DNA of 64,000 nt, from the NCBI GenBank assembly GCA_963733265.1, contig CAVTCF010000001.1:1550001-1614000 (forward strand), given 5' to 3'. Both the position numbers and the translations under genes were made by a program. Of the stretch, positions 17,514-25,460 are shown piece by piece (positions within the stretch are counted from its first letter, which is position 1; the number at the start of each line of letters is the position of its first letter). A model generated the notes under the pieces. It ran no database searches. It was not told the origin of the DNA and saw only the letters and a list, made by a program, of their open reading frames with translations. This DNA is from PALSA-1006 sp963733265. Lineage in GTDB: Bacteria; Pseudomonadota; Gammaproteobacteria; Burkholderiales; Gallionellaceae.

Positions 17514-18788
17514 TCAAGTCATAATTGGAGATTCCGAGAGATTGGCCAGCAATGACGAACCACGATGTTTGAGTGAGTTCAAATAAACGGATTCGTCATA
17601 TGGAGTCCGGGTTTGCCAGCAACGATAAACTATTCTTATCCATTTAAACGCGAGAGCTCGCACTGCTACTCGATGAGAACACCCTTTTTTGCGTTGCTGC
17701 TGATAGTAGGCGTCAGCCCAGAATGATCGTGGTATGGTTGAAGCTGCCCACTCAACAAAGGTCTGACGTAGAAAGGTAGGACAGGCGAACCGCCAATGCA
17801 CCCAGCACTTTTTGCCGCTGCGCTCGACCACCGGAGCGACCCCGGAATAGCGCTGCATCTCTGTGGCATTGGCATAGCGATCACGATCCTCGCCAAAGGC
17901 GACCAGCAGTCGAGGAGCCAGAATGTGTCCTGCGCCGGGCAAGGCTGCGAACAAATCATAATCAGGTAGGATTTTTGTCACAGCATCAATCTCAGCATCG
18001 AAGCGATCGATAGCTTGCAACAGTATGCGCAACTGATCGACCAACGCCTGCACGAGTAATTGCTTCGGAAGTATGACGGCAGGATCCTCGGTAAGCGATG
18101 TTGCAGCACGGATACCCTGGATACGTTCCTCAACGAGATACGCCCTGTTTGCATTGTGCAGACGGAAGAAGGTTTTCAGTGTTGCATTCCTTGCCCGCTT
18201 GACGTGTTTGAGTGTCGGCCAGCGGCTCAAGAAATCGCAGAAGATCAGTGTATCCCGATGATCAAACCAGTCCAGCACCTGTGGATAGTATTCCTTGAGT
18301 GAGCTGGTTAGGAGATTCGTAATACTGGTCACCTTGTTAACCAAGTAACGACGCTCTTCGACTAATGATCCCAATGTCCTCATGGCAACACTTTGCAATT
18401 TGATGGGATGAAGCTTGTCAGGATGGCGGAGCAAAATATCCAATGCTATTTCAGCATCGGTCGGATCGTCCTTGGCACCGCTGGGGACAAAGGCTTCACG
18501 GTATTTTGCGAGTGTTGAGGGATGTACTGGAAAGAGCGTGATGAATTCATAACGCTGCAACGCAGAGACGATTGGCCCCTTGGCAAGTTCAAGACAAATT
18601 GCAATCGGGCCACCAGCAAACCGATCACGCAATGAGTACGCCCATTTTGCGATCACTTCCGGCGTGTGATCCAGAGTGCCAAACTCTCGCTGATCTGAAC
18701 CGGCGGCCTGCAAACAAAAGTCGTGCTTCCTGTCGGCCCAGTCGAGGCCAACAAAGGCGCTGAAAGAAGGGATAGATTGGGTATTCAT
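17514..18788 (-). CDS. IS110-family transposase (DEDD)
   Basis: 424 residues from the ATG at 18788, which has GGAGGA seven bases upstream; the frame is open further upstream to 18977 but that part overlaps the non-coding end. The N-terminal RuvC-like domain has the DEDD residues Asp16 (VGLDWADRKHD), Glu67 (CLELAKGP) and Asp108/Asp111 (KDDPTDAEIALD). A coiled middle follows, then the C-terminal Tnp domain with FAALPGAGHILAPRL and YSGVAPVVERSGK, where the conserved serine of the family lies. Enzymes of this family cut and paste DNA guided, in studied members, by a bridge RNA from the element's own non-coding end. The gene appears intact. Confidence 0.93.
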   Translation of the reverse strand: MNTQSIPSFSAFVGLDWADRKHDFCLQAAGSDQREFGTLDHTPEVIAKWAYSLRDRFAGGPIAICLELAKGPIVSALQRYEFITLFPVHPSTLAKYREAFVPSGAKDDPTDAEIALDILLRHPDKLHPIKLQSVAMRTLGSLVEERRYLVNKVTSITNLLTSSLKEYYPQVLDWFDHRDTLIFCDFLSRWPTLKHVKRARNATLKTFFRLHNANRAYLVEERIQGIRAATSLTEDPAVILPKQLLVQALVDQLRILLQAIDRFDAEIDAVTKILPDYDLFAALPGAGHILAPRLLVAFGEDRDRYANATEMQRYSGVAPVVERSGKKCWVHWRFACPTFLRQTFVEWAASTIPRSFWADAYYQQQRKKGCSHRVAVRALAFKWIRIVYRCWQTRTPYDESVYLNSLKHRGSSLLANLSESPIMT

Positions 18789-18820
18789 AATCTCCTCCAT
18801 AAGTGGTAGATTACAGAAAC

Positions 18821-18985
18821 GGACATGCATGCATGAGTTCTGCGAAGCCAATATAGAGAGCCGGTTGGACGGCGAGCCCTGAGTATTCGTTAACGAACCC
18901 AAGCGCACCTGCTGATTCGAAACTAAAGCAGAAAACATCGAATGTTGCGGGCAGTTATTCGTAATCCGCAGGTGCATGTCCTGCC
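18821..18985 (-). ncRNA. Candidate bridge RNA in the IS110 non-coding end
   Basis: The non-coding end upstream of the transposase contains nested inverted repeats: GGACATGC (18821-18828) with GCATGTCC (18974-18981), and GCACCTGC (18905-18912) with GCAGGTGC (18968-18975). The two share two bases. A 12-bp palindrome TTCGTTAACGAA lies at 18886-18897. GCCCTGAG at 18876-18883 repeats the element's own edge at 17498-17505. ATATAG at 18851-18856 can be read as complementary to the other edge at 19042-19047. That is the pattern expected of a donor-binding loop. Inferred by analogy with IS621-type elements; ends are approximate. Confidence 0.5.
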
Positions 18986-19034
18986 TTCACTGGCAGATAC
19001 CTGTCAGCTGTGATTAGTATCACTGAAAGAGGAC

Positions 19035-19074
19035 GGAATGACTATATCGCGGCATTCCCGCTCGAACGTTAGGC
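19035..19074 (-). other. attC-like half site (integron recombination site)
   Basis: On the minus strand the stop codon of the 19069 gene lies inside GCCTAAC (19074-19068), the R''-type core RYYYAAC that often holds the stop codon in gene cassettes. After it come an inverted pair GGAATG/CATTCC (19035-19040 and 19053-19058). The matching R' core GTTRRRY is not found further on, as if the IS110 element had cut the site. Suggestive only. Confidence 0.35.
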
Positions 19075-19842
19075 AGATGTTTGTGTTGCAGCAACATCTG
19101 GAACCTCACGAATCTTCAATGTGCCGAAGTATATAAGAGCCAAGAGAAGACTGATTAAAAGCGCCTCCCACCCCTCATATCTTCGCCCATGTGACCACTG
19201 ATCACGGAAGAACTTCAAACGCTCATACAATGGACTCATCGGTTGCTCAATACCTTCAACCATTGGGCGTCGAAGCACTTTATCTAGACTTGCAATGGTA
19301 CGGCTTAAACTCGGATCTAGGGCTTTATCCATGAGTTGAAGCTTGTGTGACAGATTAACGATTAAACTACCTGCCTTGTACTCTTTTGGTTCCGTGGTGC
19401 CATCGGCCTTCCATATGACAACACCGTCGGTAAATGGAACGCTTCGTAGAAGTTTTCCTTCTTCGTCCCATCGATTGGAAACCCGCCGTGCAATTTCTTC
19501 AAGGGTTGGAAATGCGGCAAGTGCTGCTAAAGCTGGCAACTGACGGTTGATTTTTCTCGCACCAGTCGGTACTGAGGAAAAGCCAGCAAGCAATAGTTCA
19601 TTTATGAGTTTCCACCGTTCAATAGTATTCGCATCAAATGCAGGCAGAACTGGCTCAATTACGGAGCTGAGTGCATTGAGATAATCAATGTGAGTTCTAA
19701 ACAGTCTGATGGTGTAGCCATGGAATCCGAACTGGCTATGCATCATGAAAGACGGTTCAGGCTCTGGTACGAGGCCAAACATAAGTTTAAGCGCGTCAAT
19801 GGTGCGCATGAATCCATCGTCTGAATTAGCAATTGCGGTCAT
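19069..19842 (-). CDS. HEPN-like protein with C-terminal membrane segment, partner of PIN-like gene
   Basis: 257 residues; the start ATG at 19842 lies 5 bases after the stop of the PIN-like gene, with AGAGGTGA in the end of that gene. No family is certain. It is largely helical. Near residue 216 is KFFRDQWSHGRRYEGWEALL, an R-X4-H motif as found in HEPN RNases, directly followed by a hydrophobic segment (LLISLLLALIYFG). The pairing with a nuclease-like gene in one operon resembles a toxin-antitoxin or abortive-infection module. The HEPN link rests on one motif and is tentative. The stop codon lies in an attC-like core, so the pair may have come as an integron cassette. Confidence 0.6.
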   Translation of the reverse strand: MTAIANSDDGFMRTIDALKLMFGLVPEPEPSFMMHSQFGFHGYTIRLFRTHIDYLNALSSVIEPVLPAFDANTIERWKLINELLLAGFSSVPTGARKINRQLPALAALAAFPTLEEIARRVSNRWDEEGKLLRSVPFTDGVVIWKADGTTEPKEYKAGSLIVNLSHKLQLMDKALDPSLSRTIASLDKVLRRPMVEGIEQPMSPLYERLKFFRDQWSHGRRYEGWEALLISLLLALIYFGTLKIREVPDVAATQTSA

Positions 19843-19847
19843 CTACT

Positions 19848-20681
19848 TCACCTCTTCCTTTCCGCTTCGAGTGCAGCTAGGAAGTCGTCTACGCCGTTGG
19901 GGGAGTAGCATGCAGCTATCCTGCCATCGATTTCTGCCTCCCGTATTCGCCGCGTGGCCAGCGTCACTTTGTGACACCACGCAGTGTCCAACAAGACCAT
20001 GTCGCACAACTGGCAAGCCGGAAGCGCGTGAATGAAGTCAACGGCGTCGTTGTCTCGGAAGCGCTGGCTTGCTTGACCGGCAGGTTCAACAAGCAGCTCC
20101 TCCATAAATATGTCGATGAGCCGCATGTTCCGAGCTGGAACGAGGGTCTTGCGATCTTGGCTTGCAAAGACTGCCTTTCGAATATCGGTTATGTGGTTAG
20201 CTATTTCGCGTTTCATCTGATCAAAAAGCGGCATCAGTTCGTTAGCGTGTTCGATGCAATCTGATATGAAGCGATGCGTGTTAAAGGTGCCACCAGAGAT
20301 TACGGCGCGATCGCCAAGGTCTCTTAGCATCCAGTGCTTGTCAGGAGCGTCAGTCGATCGCGCAGCCTGATCCTTACGGAAGTACGGCGTGTCTGCGACC
20401 GTGTCGAGTACGTAAAAGTAGGGAAACGCTCGTTGAATGAGCTTCTCCACACGACGCGCCGTGTGTATATCCCGCATCGAAGTGAACTCGGACAGATTCA
20501 TCTGCGAGAAGAGCCACGTCCCCTGTGCTGCATGTAGCGCGGCGATGAAGCGGTCGGCTAGTGCTTCATCGTCAGAAAACCGGCGCACAGCCCAATGATC
20601 GAGGTAGACTAAGGGACGACCCCTGAGGGTCTGCGTGATCGACACGCCACCTTCGCCGTTTGTTTGGATCGTCATTGGCAT
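19848..20681 (-). CDS. PIN-like nuclease-fold protein
   Basis: 277 residues from an ATG at 20681 with AGGAG upstream; a second in-frame Met at 20675 is possible. The acidic residues fit the PIN-domain order: Asp in VYLDHWAVRRF (about residue 28), Glu in MNLSEFTSM, Asp in DNDAVDFIHALPA and Asp in MVLLDTAWCHKV. PIN nucleases cut RNA or DNA using such metal-binding acids. It is the first gene of a two-gene operon and has a perfect palindrome 27 bases upstream of its start. Function is inferred from motif order; I have not matched it to a named family. Confidence 0.7.
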   Translation of the reverse strand: MPMTIQTNGEGGVSITQTLRGRPLVYLDHWAVRRFSDDEALADRFIAALHAAQGTWLFSQMNLSEFTSMRDIHTARRVEKLIQRAFPYFYVLDTVADTPYFRKDQAARSTDAPDKHWMLRDLGDRAVISGGTFNTHRFISDCIEHANELMPLFDQMKREIANHITDIRKAVFASQDRKTLVPARNMRLIDIFMEELLVEPAGQASQRFRDNDAVDFIHALPACQLCDMVLLDTAWCHKVTLATRRIREAEIDGRIAACYSPNGVDDFLAALEAERKR

Positions 20682-20707
20682 GCGTGAATGTTACTCCTGA
20701 AATACCT

Positions 20708-20726
20708 GCGGTCAGCGGCTGACCGC
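20708..20726. promoter_or_regulatory. Perfect 19-bp palindrome upstream of the PIN/HEPN-like operon
   Basis: GCGGTCAGC and GCTGACCGC are perfect 9-bp arms around a single central G, ending 27 bases upstream of the PIN-like start codon. The position and symmetry fit an operator for a dimeric repressor, as in self-regulated toxin-antitoxin operons. No terminator-like T-run follows. Confidence 0.6.
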
Positions 20727-21077
20727 GAAGACCCAGTCAGGTGCCGAATCATCCTATGACTCTTCCCGAGTGACAAGCTGCCGGTGAAAATATAATTGGC
20801 TGGCAGGCGAATTATAGTTTTCGTTACCCAATAGCGGAACAAGTTGAAGTGCCGGTATCGACGTTAGAGACAATCGAGATTAATAATATTTTCCACCATG
20901 TCGGTCGGCACCCGACCAAAGCCGACCTTCGCCCCCTCATGGTTTTAATGGCTGGTAACTGAGTGGAGCCGTCACTCATCTCAATCTCTGACCTACAATA
21001 CGTCGGTTAATGCAGTTATTTAGGATGTCTGAATGAAAAATCCTTCCCCCTCGATGGTCTGGTGGCGAGGGTCTGTC
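20727..21077. other. Intergenic region between PIN-like operon and mcrC
   Basis: About 350 bases without a credible gene. It holds the promoter of the PIN-like operon and the 3' flank of mcrC. A short inverted pair GTCGGC/GCCGAC lies near 20900-20925. Nothing else is recognised. Confidence 0.5.
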
Positions 21078-22148
21078 TCAAACGGCCCCGCTTCCAATGC
21101 ACAAGAGTTGCCGCTCAAACTCTTCAGCCGAACTCATTAAATTAATCGTTTTAAAACGCATGCGATGCCCCTGTATATCAACGTAGGCATCCATAGCCTG
21201 CCCACACTGAGGGTGTAGCAGCATCCCTTCACTGCACTCGATGCCTTGGGATTTCAACTGCCCTTCTTGGGTGCGCAAGTAGGCATATAGCTGGTACATA
21301 TATCCGCTGCGCAGGACCTCTGATTTGTACTGAGTGTCCGTAAAAATGTGCGTGAACTTGGTGTCAATCACTACCTTATGCTTTTGGCCTGTATGCACCA
21401 GTTCGATATCAGTCTGCATGCCAGGTAAATGCTCTGCGATTCCATCGGACGTATGTCCCACAGGCCAACTCAATTTGCGGCCATGCTGTACTTGCCAGCC
21501 CAGCGGCTGCAACTGTATGCGCAAGGCATTGGCCACGGCCTTTTCAAACAAGCGGCGCACCAAGTGCACATCCGCATCCACTGCCACCGCTTGGTTACTG
21601 CCTACCTGTTCACTAGGGATGACAGCTTCAAATACCATCTTGGCCAAGCTCACCATCAACAAGTCGGCCGTTTCATTGCGACTGACTTGGTCGGTGGCCA
21701 AGGCTGCTCGGGAAGGTTTCTGGCTAGACACCCCTAAGCGCCCAAGCATTTGTGATAGTGCGCGGCACTCATGCACCACATCAGATGAATCAATCATTGT
21801 CGACAAGTAATCCAACGCTGCCCGTACCAGTTGGTTGCGCGGCGTATCCATTGTGTGCTCTTCAAAGCGACAAGCCACACGCCCTTGCTCCAACAGTTGA
21901 CCTGAGGCCGTGGCCAGCACATCAATTCGCCCTCGCACACGAGAAAGCACAGCATGACGTGCTTGATAGCCCCTGCTTAAATTACGCCTCAATCGCTGCT
22001 GCACCACCCGTACCAGCAGGCGCGCCAGCAACTCGGGCAAGTCACGTGCAGCTTCTGATTCCACAGTGGCTTCATCTCTAAAGCGCACCAGGTCTGCTGC
22101 ATACAAAAACAGCAGCCAGATATTGCGAAGAGGGATGGCGGTCGCCAT
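21078..22148 (-). CDS. mcrC: McrC-family nuclease subunit of McrBC restriction system
   Basis: 356 residues with the McrC layout: an N-terminal helical and beta region (IPLRNIWLLFLYAADLV), a conserved RVRGRID segment, and a C-terminal PD-(D/E)XK nuclease core with GMQTDIEL and KVVIDTKF (Asp, then Asp-x-Lys). YMYQLYAYLRTQEG follows as in the family. McrC is the cutting subunit; with the GTPase McrB it cleaves DNA carrying modified cytosines, protecting against phage with modified genomes. It starts 4 bases after the mcrB stop, so the genes are one operon in the standard order. Confidence 0.93.
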   Translation of the reverse strand: MATAIPLRNIWLLFLYAADLVRFRDEATVESEAARDLPELLARLLVRVVQQRLRRNLSRGYQARHAVLSRVRGRIDVLATASGQLLEQGRVACRFEEHTMDTPRNQLVRAALDYLSTMIDSSDVVHECRALSQMLGRLGVSSQKPSRAALATDQVSRNETADLLMVSLAKMVFEAVIPSEQVGSNQAVAVDADVHLVRRLFEKAVANALRIQLQPLGWQVQHGRKLSWPVGHTSDGIAEHLPGMQTDIELVHTGQKHKVVIDTKFTHIFTDTQYKSEVLRSGYMYQLYAYLRTQEGQLKSQGIECSEGMLLHPQCGQAMDAYVDIQGHRMRFKTINLMSSAEEFERQLLCIGSGAV

Positions 22149-22152
22149 GCCC

Positions 22153-23979
22153 TCAAGCCTGTTTGAGCAAAAGCGCTATCGCCTCATCCGCGCGCGCTGG
22201 CGAGTCGAACCAGTATTCATGCAGCAGTGGGCCAATTTCTGAGCGCACCACCTCTGCAAACCATGTCTGCGCATCCGCCACAGGCTCATGTGGAGTCACA
22301 TACGAATGGCCAATTTGAAACTGCGCACCCAAAGCACGATCTGCGGCAATTTCATGATTCAACTCTGCCATGCGCGTTTGAATATGTGTAATGACCGTCG
22401 TACCCATACCTTTGTCACTACACCACTGCTGCCATGCAGCATTCAAGCTGGGGACCAGATTCACAAAGGCAAAGCGGCGGCGCAACGCCAAATCCACCAA
22501 AGCCAATGAGCGGTCAGCTACATTCATAGTGCCAATCACATACAGGTTCTCCGGCACATACACCTTCTCCCCACGTGATTTGGAATACGCCAGTTCCATC
22601 GCTTCGGCGCGCGACCGCTTGCTGCACTCAAGCAGTGTCAGCATCTCACCCAATACCTGAGCTGGATTCCCCCGGTTTACTTCCTCGATGATGAGCACAT
22701 GCTCTACATCCGGTTGTGCAATTGCTGCCTGAACCACTTGTAAAAACAGACCATCCGTTAGAGTCAAGCGTCCGTCACCGCCTGGTCTGTAACCACGTAC
22801 AAAGTCTTCATAGGACAAGGCAGGGTGAAACTGCACCACGCGCAACTGCTCATCCGTTACATTTTTTTGGCCAATCAATGCCTTGGCCAAGCGCTTAGCC
22901 AACCAGGTTTTACCAGTACCCGGCGGCCCTTGCAAAATCAAGTTTTTCTTCTCTGCCCAGCGCTTGAGCATGCTGTGCAGTTCAGCCTCAGGCACAAAGC
23001 AACCTTCGGCCAAAATGTCCGCCACGCCATACACAGCCACTTGTGGCACTTGCTCCACTTCATCAAGTGCATCTGCTTCGCCATGAGTGCTATCTCCATC
23101 CTGCCCCACGTTGTCAGTTTTGGTGAATCGGTCGCGCCAGAACGGCTGGGCCATGAAGAAGGCATAGTCTTGCTGACCACCGTCAAAGGTAAAAGCCACC
23201 AAGCGGCGCGCCAGTAATTCATCCTCCACCCGTGCACGGGTAATGGTGGAACGGTAGGTATAGAAGTACCACTCGCGGGGCTCAGTCAAAGGCTCCCAAG
23301 CAACATCCACTGTTCGGCCATCACCGTGGTTTCTGGTCACAGTACCAATGGCTTTGATTTTCATGGCACTGACTGTTTGCCCCTTGTTATCAAAGGGGGC
23401 GCCGTGCTTGCGAGCAAATGAAGCCTTGATGGCAATGCGGTCGCCCGCCTTCATTTTGTTCACTTGTTCGGCAAACTTGTCTTCGTAACCGTTTTGCCAA
23501 ATGCCTTCCTGCATGAAGCGGGGCGTTTGATCACCCTCTCCATCCCCCCACATCGCACCTACAAACCAAAACTGCGTGCTGTCTGGCTGCACGTGGTCCT
23601 CAGGTGCTTTGACTTCTTCTTCATGCCCCTTGAGTTGCGTGGCCACACTTTTAAACATTGCCGCCGCCTGCTCATCTGTTAGGTCCTCGGCTTGCATACC
23701 CTGCTCTGTGAGAGCCCAAACACCATGTTTCGGCGCGTACATCCAGCCAGCCTTAGTCATATAAAACCTCGCCCATGCTGCGCGGTTCTCAAAAGTAGGC
23801 ATTCCGTTCTTATTGGTCTGTTCCATATCTTCAGCCGAGAGCTCTTCATGTTGGGCTATGTGGGCAAATACCTGTTTAGGCGTCGCTTGCCCACCAAGTT
23901 GCTGCATGGCTCGAAGCACAGGGGCGCAGTAACTGACAAACTGTGGAACACCCTCAATCTTGGCGTGAAATACGGACAT
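22153..23979 (-). CDS. mcrB: McrB-family GTPase with N-terminal Mrr-type and DNA-reader domains
   Basis: 608 residues; ATG at 23979 with AAGGAGG ten bases upstream. Residues about 10-100 look like an Mrr N-terminal winged helix (VSYCAPVLRAMQQLGGQATP ... KAGWMYAPKHGVWALTEQG). About 130-245 is a second domain with QFWFVGAMWGDGE and GDRIAIKASFA, resembling EVE-type modified-base readers. From about 340 is the AAA+ motor: Walker A LQGPPGTGKTWLAKRLA, Walker B LIIEEVNRGNPAQVLGE and the GTP-specificity motif as TMNVADRS (usually NTADRS). It provides DNA recognition and GTP-driven translocation for McrC. The non-standard N-terminus suggests a different target modification from E. coli McrBC. Confidence 0.9.
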   Translation of the reverse strand: MSVFHAKIEGVPQFVSYCAPVLRAMQQLGGQATPKQVFAHIAQHEELSAEDMEQTNKNGMPTFENRAAWARFYMTKAGWMYAPKHGVWALTEQGMQAEDLTDEQAAAMFKSVATQLKGHEEEVKAPEDHVQPDSTQFWFVGAMWGDGEGDQTPRFMQEGIWQNGYEDKFAEQVNKMKAGDRIAIKASFARKHGAPFDNKGQTVSAMKIKAIGTVTRNHGDGRTVDVAWEPLTEPREWYFYTYRSTITRARVEDELLARRLVAFTFDGGQQDYAFFMAQPFWRDRFTKTDNVGQDGDSTHGEADALDEVEQVPQVAVYGVADILAEGCFVPEAELHSMLKRWAEKKNLILQGPPGTGKTWLAKRLAKALIGQKNVTDEQLRVVQFHPALSYEDFVRGYRPGGDGRLTLTDGLFLQVVQAAIAQPDVEHVLIIEEVNRGNPAQVLGEMLTLLECSKRSRAEAMELAYSKSRGEKVYVPENLYVIGTMNVADRSLALVDLALRRRFAFVNLVPSLNAAWQQWCSDKGMGTTVITHIQTRMAELNHEIAADRALGAQFQIGHSYVTPHEPVADAQTWFAEVVRSEIGPLLHEYWFDSPARADEAIALLLKQA

Positions 23980-24405
23980 TGGTAGAACCTCCTTCGGTTG
24001 AGCTTAGCCTGAGTCTGTGGTTATGGGATGAAGTATGGATTGCTATTGGCTAAGAATGGCAATGATAACGCATTGGCATTCTTAGCTGCTTTGACTGAGT
24101 TTCTTCCCTTCGACATCCGGCAACTTTTGGTACAGCAGTCGTTCAGGTGGCAGCTATCTGGTGAGAGGGAACTTCCGCTTCACGCACTTCAGAGACCGAC
24201 GCGACGAAAAATATTTTCAATCTTGTCTGACGGGTTAGTCCACAATCCCGAACTTCGCGGCATTAAATTGCCTGCCACAAAGCTGCCCTTGGTGAGTGAC
24301 CCAAAGTGGCCGACAATGCCCTGTTAGTTACCACTAACTTGAATGACTCAAGTGTGATTATAAGCAGCCGTAGAATTTTTTGTTGGCTGATGCACTCAAT
24401 GCTCA
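23980..24405. other. Intergenic region between mcrB and the HU operon
   Basis: No supported gene. A 99-codon plus-strand frame (24028-24327) has no good ribosome binding site and no recognisable motif, so I do not call it. The mcrB promoter should lie in the left part. Confidence 0.5.
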
Positions 24406-24660
24406 CTACAGCTTCAAATTGACCTTTGTGGGTTTTCTACCCGGTGCCGCCTTGGGAATAAACCCACTAATCCGGCAACTCATACTTTCTACCTTTATTC
24501 CCTTCACATAGCGCGTTGACTGACAAATCATCACTTCATTGTTTGCCGCCAACTCGACCAAATGAAGCCGTGTGACATCAAGTGAAAAACCGGTCGCCTC
24601 AGCAATTTCGGTATCGAGTATTTCGCCATGCGATTTTAGGTACTGAAGAATTTCATTCAT
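24406..24660 (-). CDS. Small winged-helix DNA-binding protein
   Basis: 84 residues from the ATG at 24660 (MNEILQYLKSHGEILDTEIAE). The first 55 residues form a winged helix-turn-helix of the type used to tell two states of a promoter (EIAEATGFSLDVTRLHLVELAANNEV). The rest is basic (PGRKPTKVNLKL). A GTG start at 24702 overlapping the HU stop would add 14 residues, but a hairpin terminator lies between, so the ATG is preferred. It follows the HU gene in the same direction. A small DNA-binding role is likely; no family name is assigned. Confidence 0.65.
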   Translation of the reverse strand: MNEILQYLKSHGEILDTEIAEATGFSLDVTRLHLVELAANNEVMICQSTRYVKGIKVESMSCRISGFIPKAAPGRKPTKVNLKL

Positions 24661-24690
24661 ATACAACAAGACCGGCATTTCACCGGTCTT
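24661..24690 (-). terminator. Rho-independent-type terminator after HU gene
   Basis: On the minus strand, AAGACCGG and CCGGTCTT form an 8-bp stem with a 7-nt loop (24690-24668), followed by GTTGTAT. It begins 8 bases after the HU stop. The T-run is imperfect, so some read-through into the next gene is likely. Confidence 0.6.
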
Positions 24691-24698
24691 GGCATTAA

Positions 24699-24983
24699 TC
24701 ACTTTTTGACGCCGTTAACTGCTGCCTTCAGTGTCGCGCCAGCCTTGAATGCTGGAACCTTGGAAGCTTTAATCTTTAGCTCGGCACCCGTCTTGGGATT
24801 ACGACCTGTACGAACAGCGCGCTTGCGTACTTCAAATGAACCAAAGCCAACGAGTGAAATAGAATCGCCCTTTTTGAGGGTAGCTGTAACGATGTCAATA
24901 ATTGCGGCAATGCTCCGGTCGGCATCCGCTTTAGTGCTGTCTGTTTTGCTTGCCAGTGCTTCAATCAGTTCTTTGCGATTCAT
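24699..24983 (-). CDS. HU-family DNA-binding protein
   Basis: 94 residues, the normal HU length. It starts MNRKELIEALASKT and has the dimer-forming SIAAIIDIVTATLKKGDSISLVGFGSFEV and the DNA-contacting arm with RTGRNPKTG; the usual GRNPxTGxxxxIxA pattern is present. HU dimers bend and compact DNA and support recombination and replication. GGGAG lies upstream of the ATG. It lies in an accessory island, so this may be an extra HU copy rather than the main chromosomal one; the window cannot show which. Confidence 0.92.
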   Translation of the reverse strand: MNRKELIEALASKTDSTKADADRSIAAIIDIVTATLKKGDSISLVGFGSFEVRKRAVRTGRNPKTGAELKIKASKVPAFKAGATLKAAVNGVKK

Positions 24984-25097
24984 TATGTGTAGCTCCCTAA
25001 AGTTTTATATATTGGAAAAGATTTCCAGTTTGGATTGTTGGGGAAATTTAGCCGGATGGCAAGAGACATTACAATTTTTAAGGAACTGAGGGAGAGC

Positions 25098-25460
25098 TTA
25101 CTGATCAGAGTTTGACCAGTTGTAGCTACGTACAATTCCTTGCTTGTCGAATCGGATTTGCAACATTTTGATTTTTGCGCCGGATAAATCGGTTGGTTTT
25201 CCCGACGCAAAATAATACGTCCATTCGTCAAGTTTCTCGCCACTCGCATCCATATTTACACCTGAACCTGTCGGCGTTCCCAACCACGCGCGAATTTGCA
25301 ATTGTGTAGATACGCCACGCTCGACATGCGTTTCAAAAACCTTCAAATCAAAATCGTGACCTGCTTGGACGGTGCCACAAGCAGTGAGTATTAAGAGCAA
25401 TAGAGAAACTATTGCAGGACGAATAATTTTGGATGAAATGCAGATCCTTTGACTAATCAC
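25098..25460 (-). CDS. Small lipoprotein, BamE/SmpA-like
   Basis: 120 residues starting at GTG 25460, which overlaps the TGA of the upstream small frame (GTGA), so translation is coupled. Residues 10-28 form a signal peptide ending in the lipobox LTAC (Cys28). The mature part of about 90 residues has two stretches reminiscent of the BamE/SmpA fold (STQLQIRAWLGTPTG, DEWTYYFASGK, KMLQIRFDKQGIVRSYNWS). Such proteins sit on the inner leaflet of the outer membrane. The family link is by pattern only; the protein could be an unrelated periplasmic lipoprotein. Confidence 0.75.
   Translation of the reverse strand: MISQRICISSKIIRPAIVSLLLLILTACGTVQAGHDFDLKVFETHVERGVSTQLQIRAWLGTPTGSGVNMDASGEKLDEWTYYFASGKPTDLSGAKIKMLQIRFDKQGIVRSYNWSNSDQ

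Larger units (their letters stand above)
17496..19048 (-). mobile_element. IS110-family insertion sequence (right boundary approximate)
   Basis: The left boundary is set by the abrupt end of RTX homology at 17495. It holds one transposase gene on the minus strand and a long non-coding end upstream of it, as in IS110-type elements. The right boundary is uncertain, somewhere between about 18990 and 19048. CTATATC occurs at 17489-17495 and again at 19042-19048, but no obvious inverted repeats or target duplication are present, as expected of this family. RTX sequence does not continue on the right, so the two flanks come from different loci. Confidence 0.7.

Noticed and set aside
18789..18977. 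A longer transposase start at 18977
   Set aside because: The extra 63 codons overlap the structured non-coding end, and the ATG at 18788 has a strong GGAGGA and matches the family start.
24028..24327. 99-codon plus-strand frame next to mcrB
   Set aside because: No ribosome binding site, no recognisable motif, and it would collide with the mcrB promoter region.
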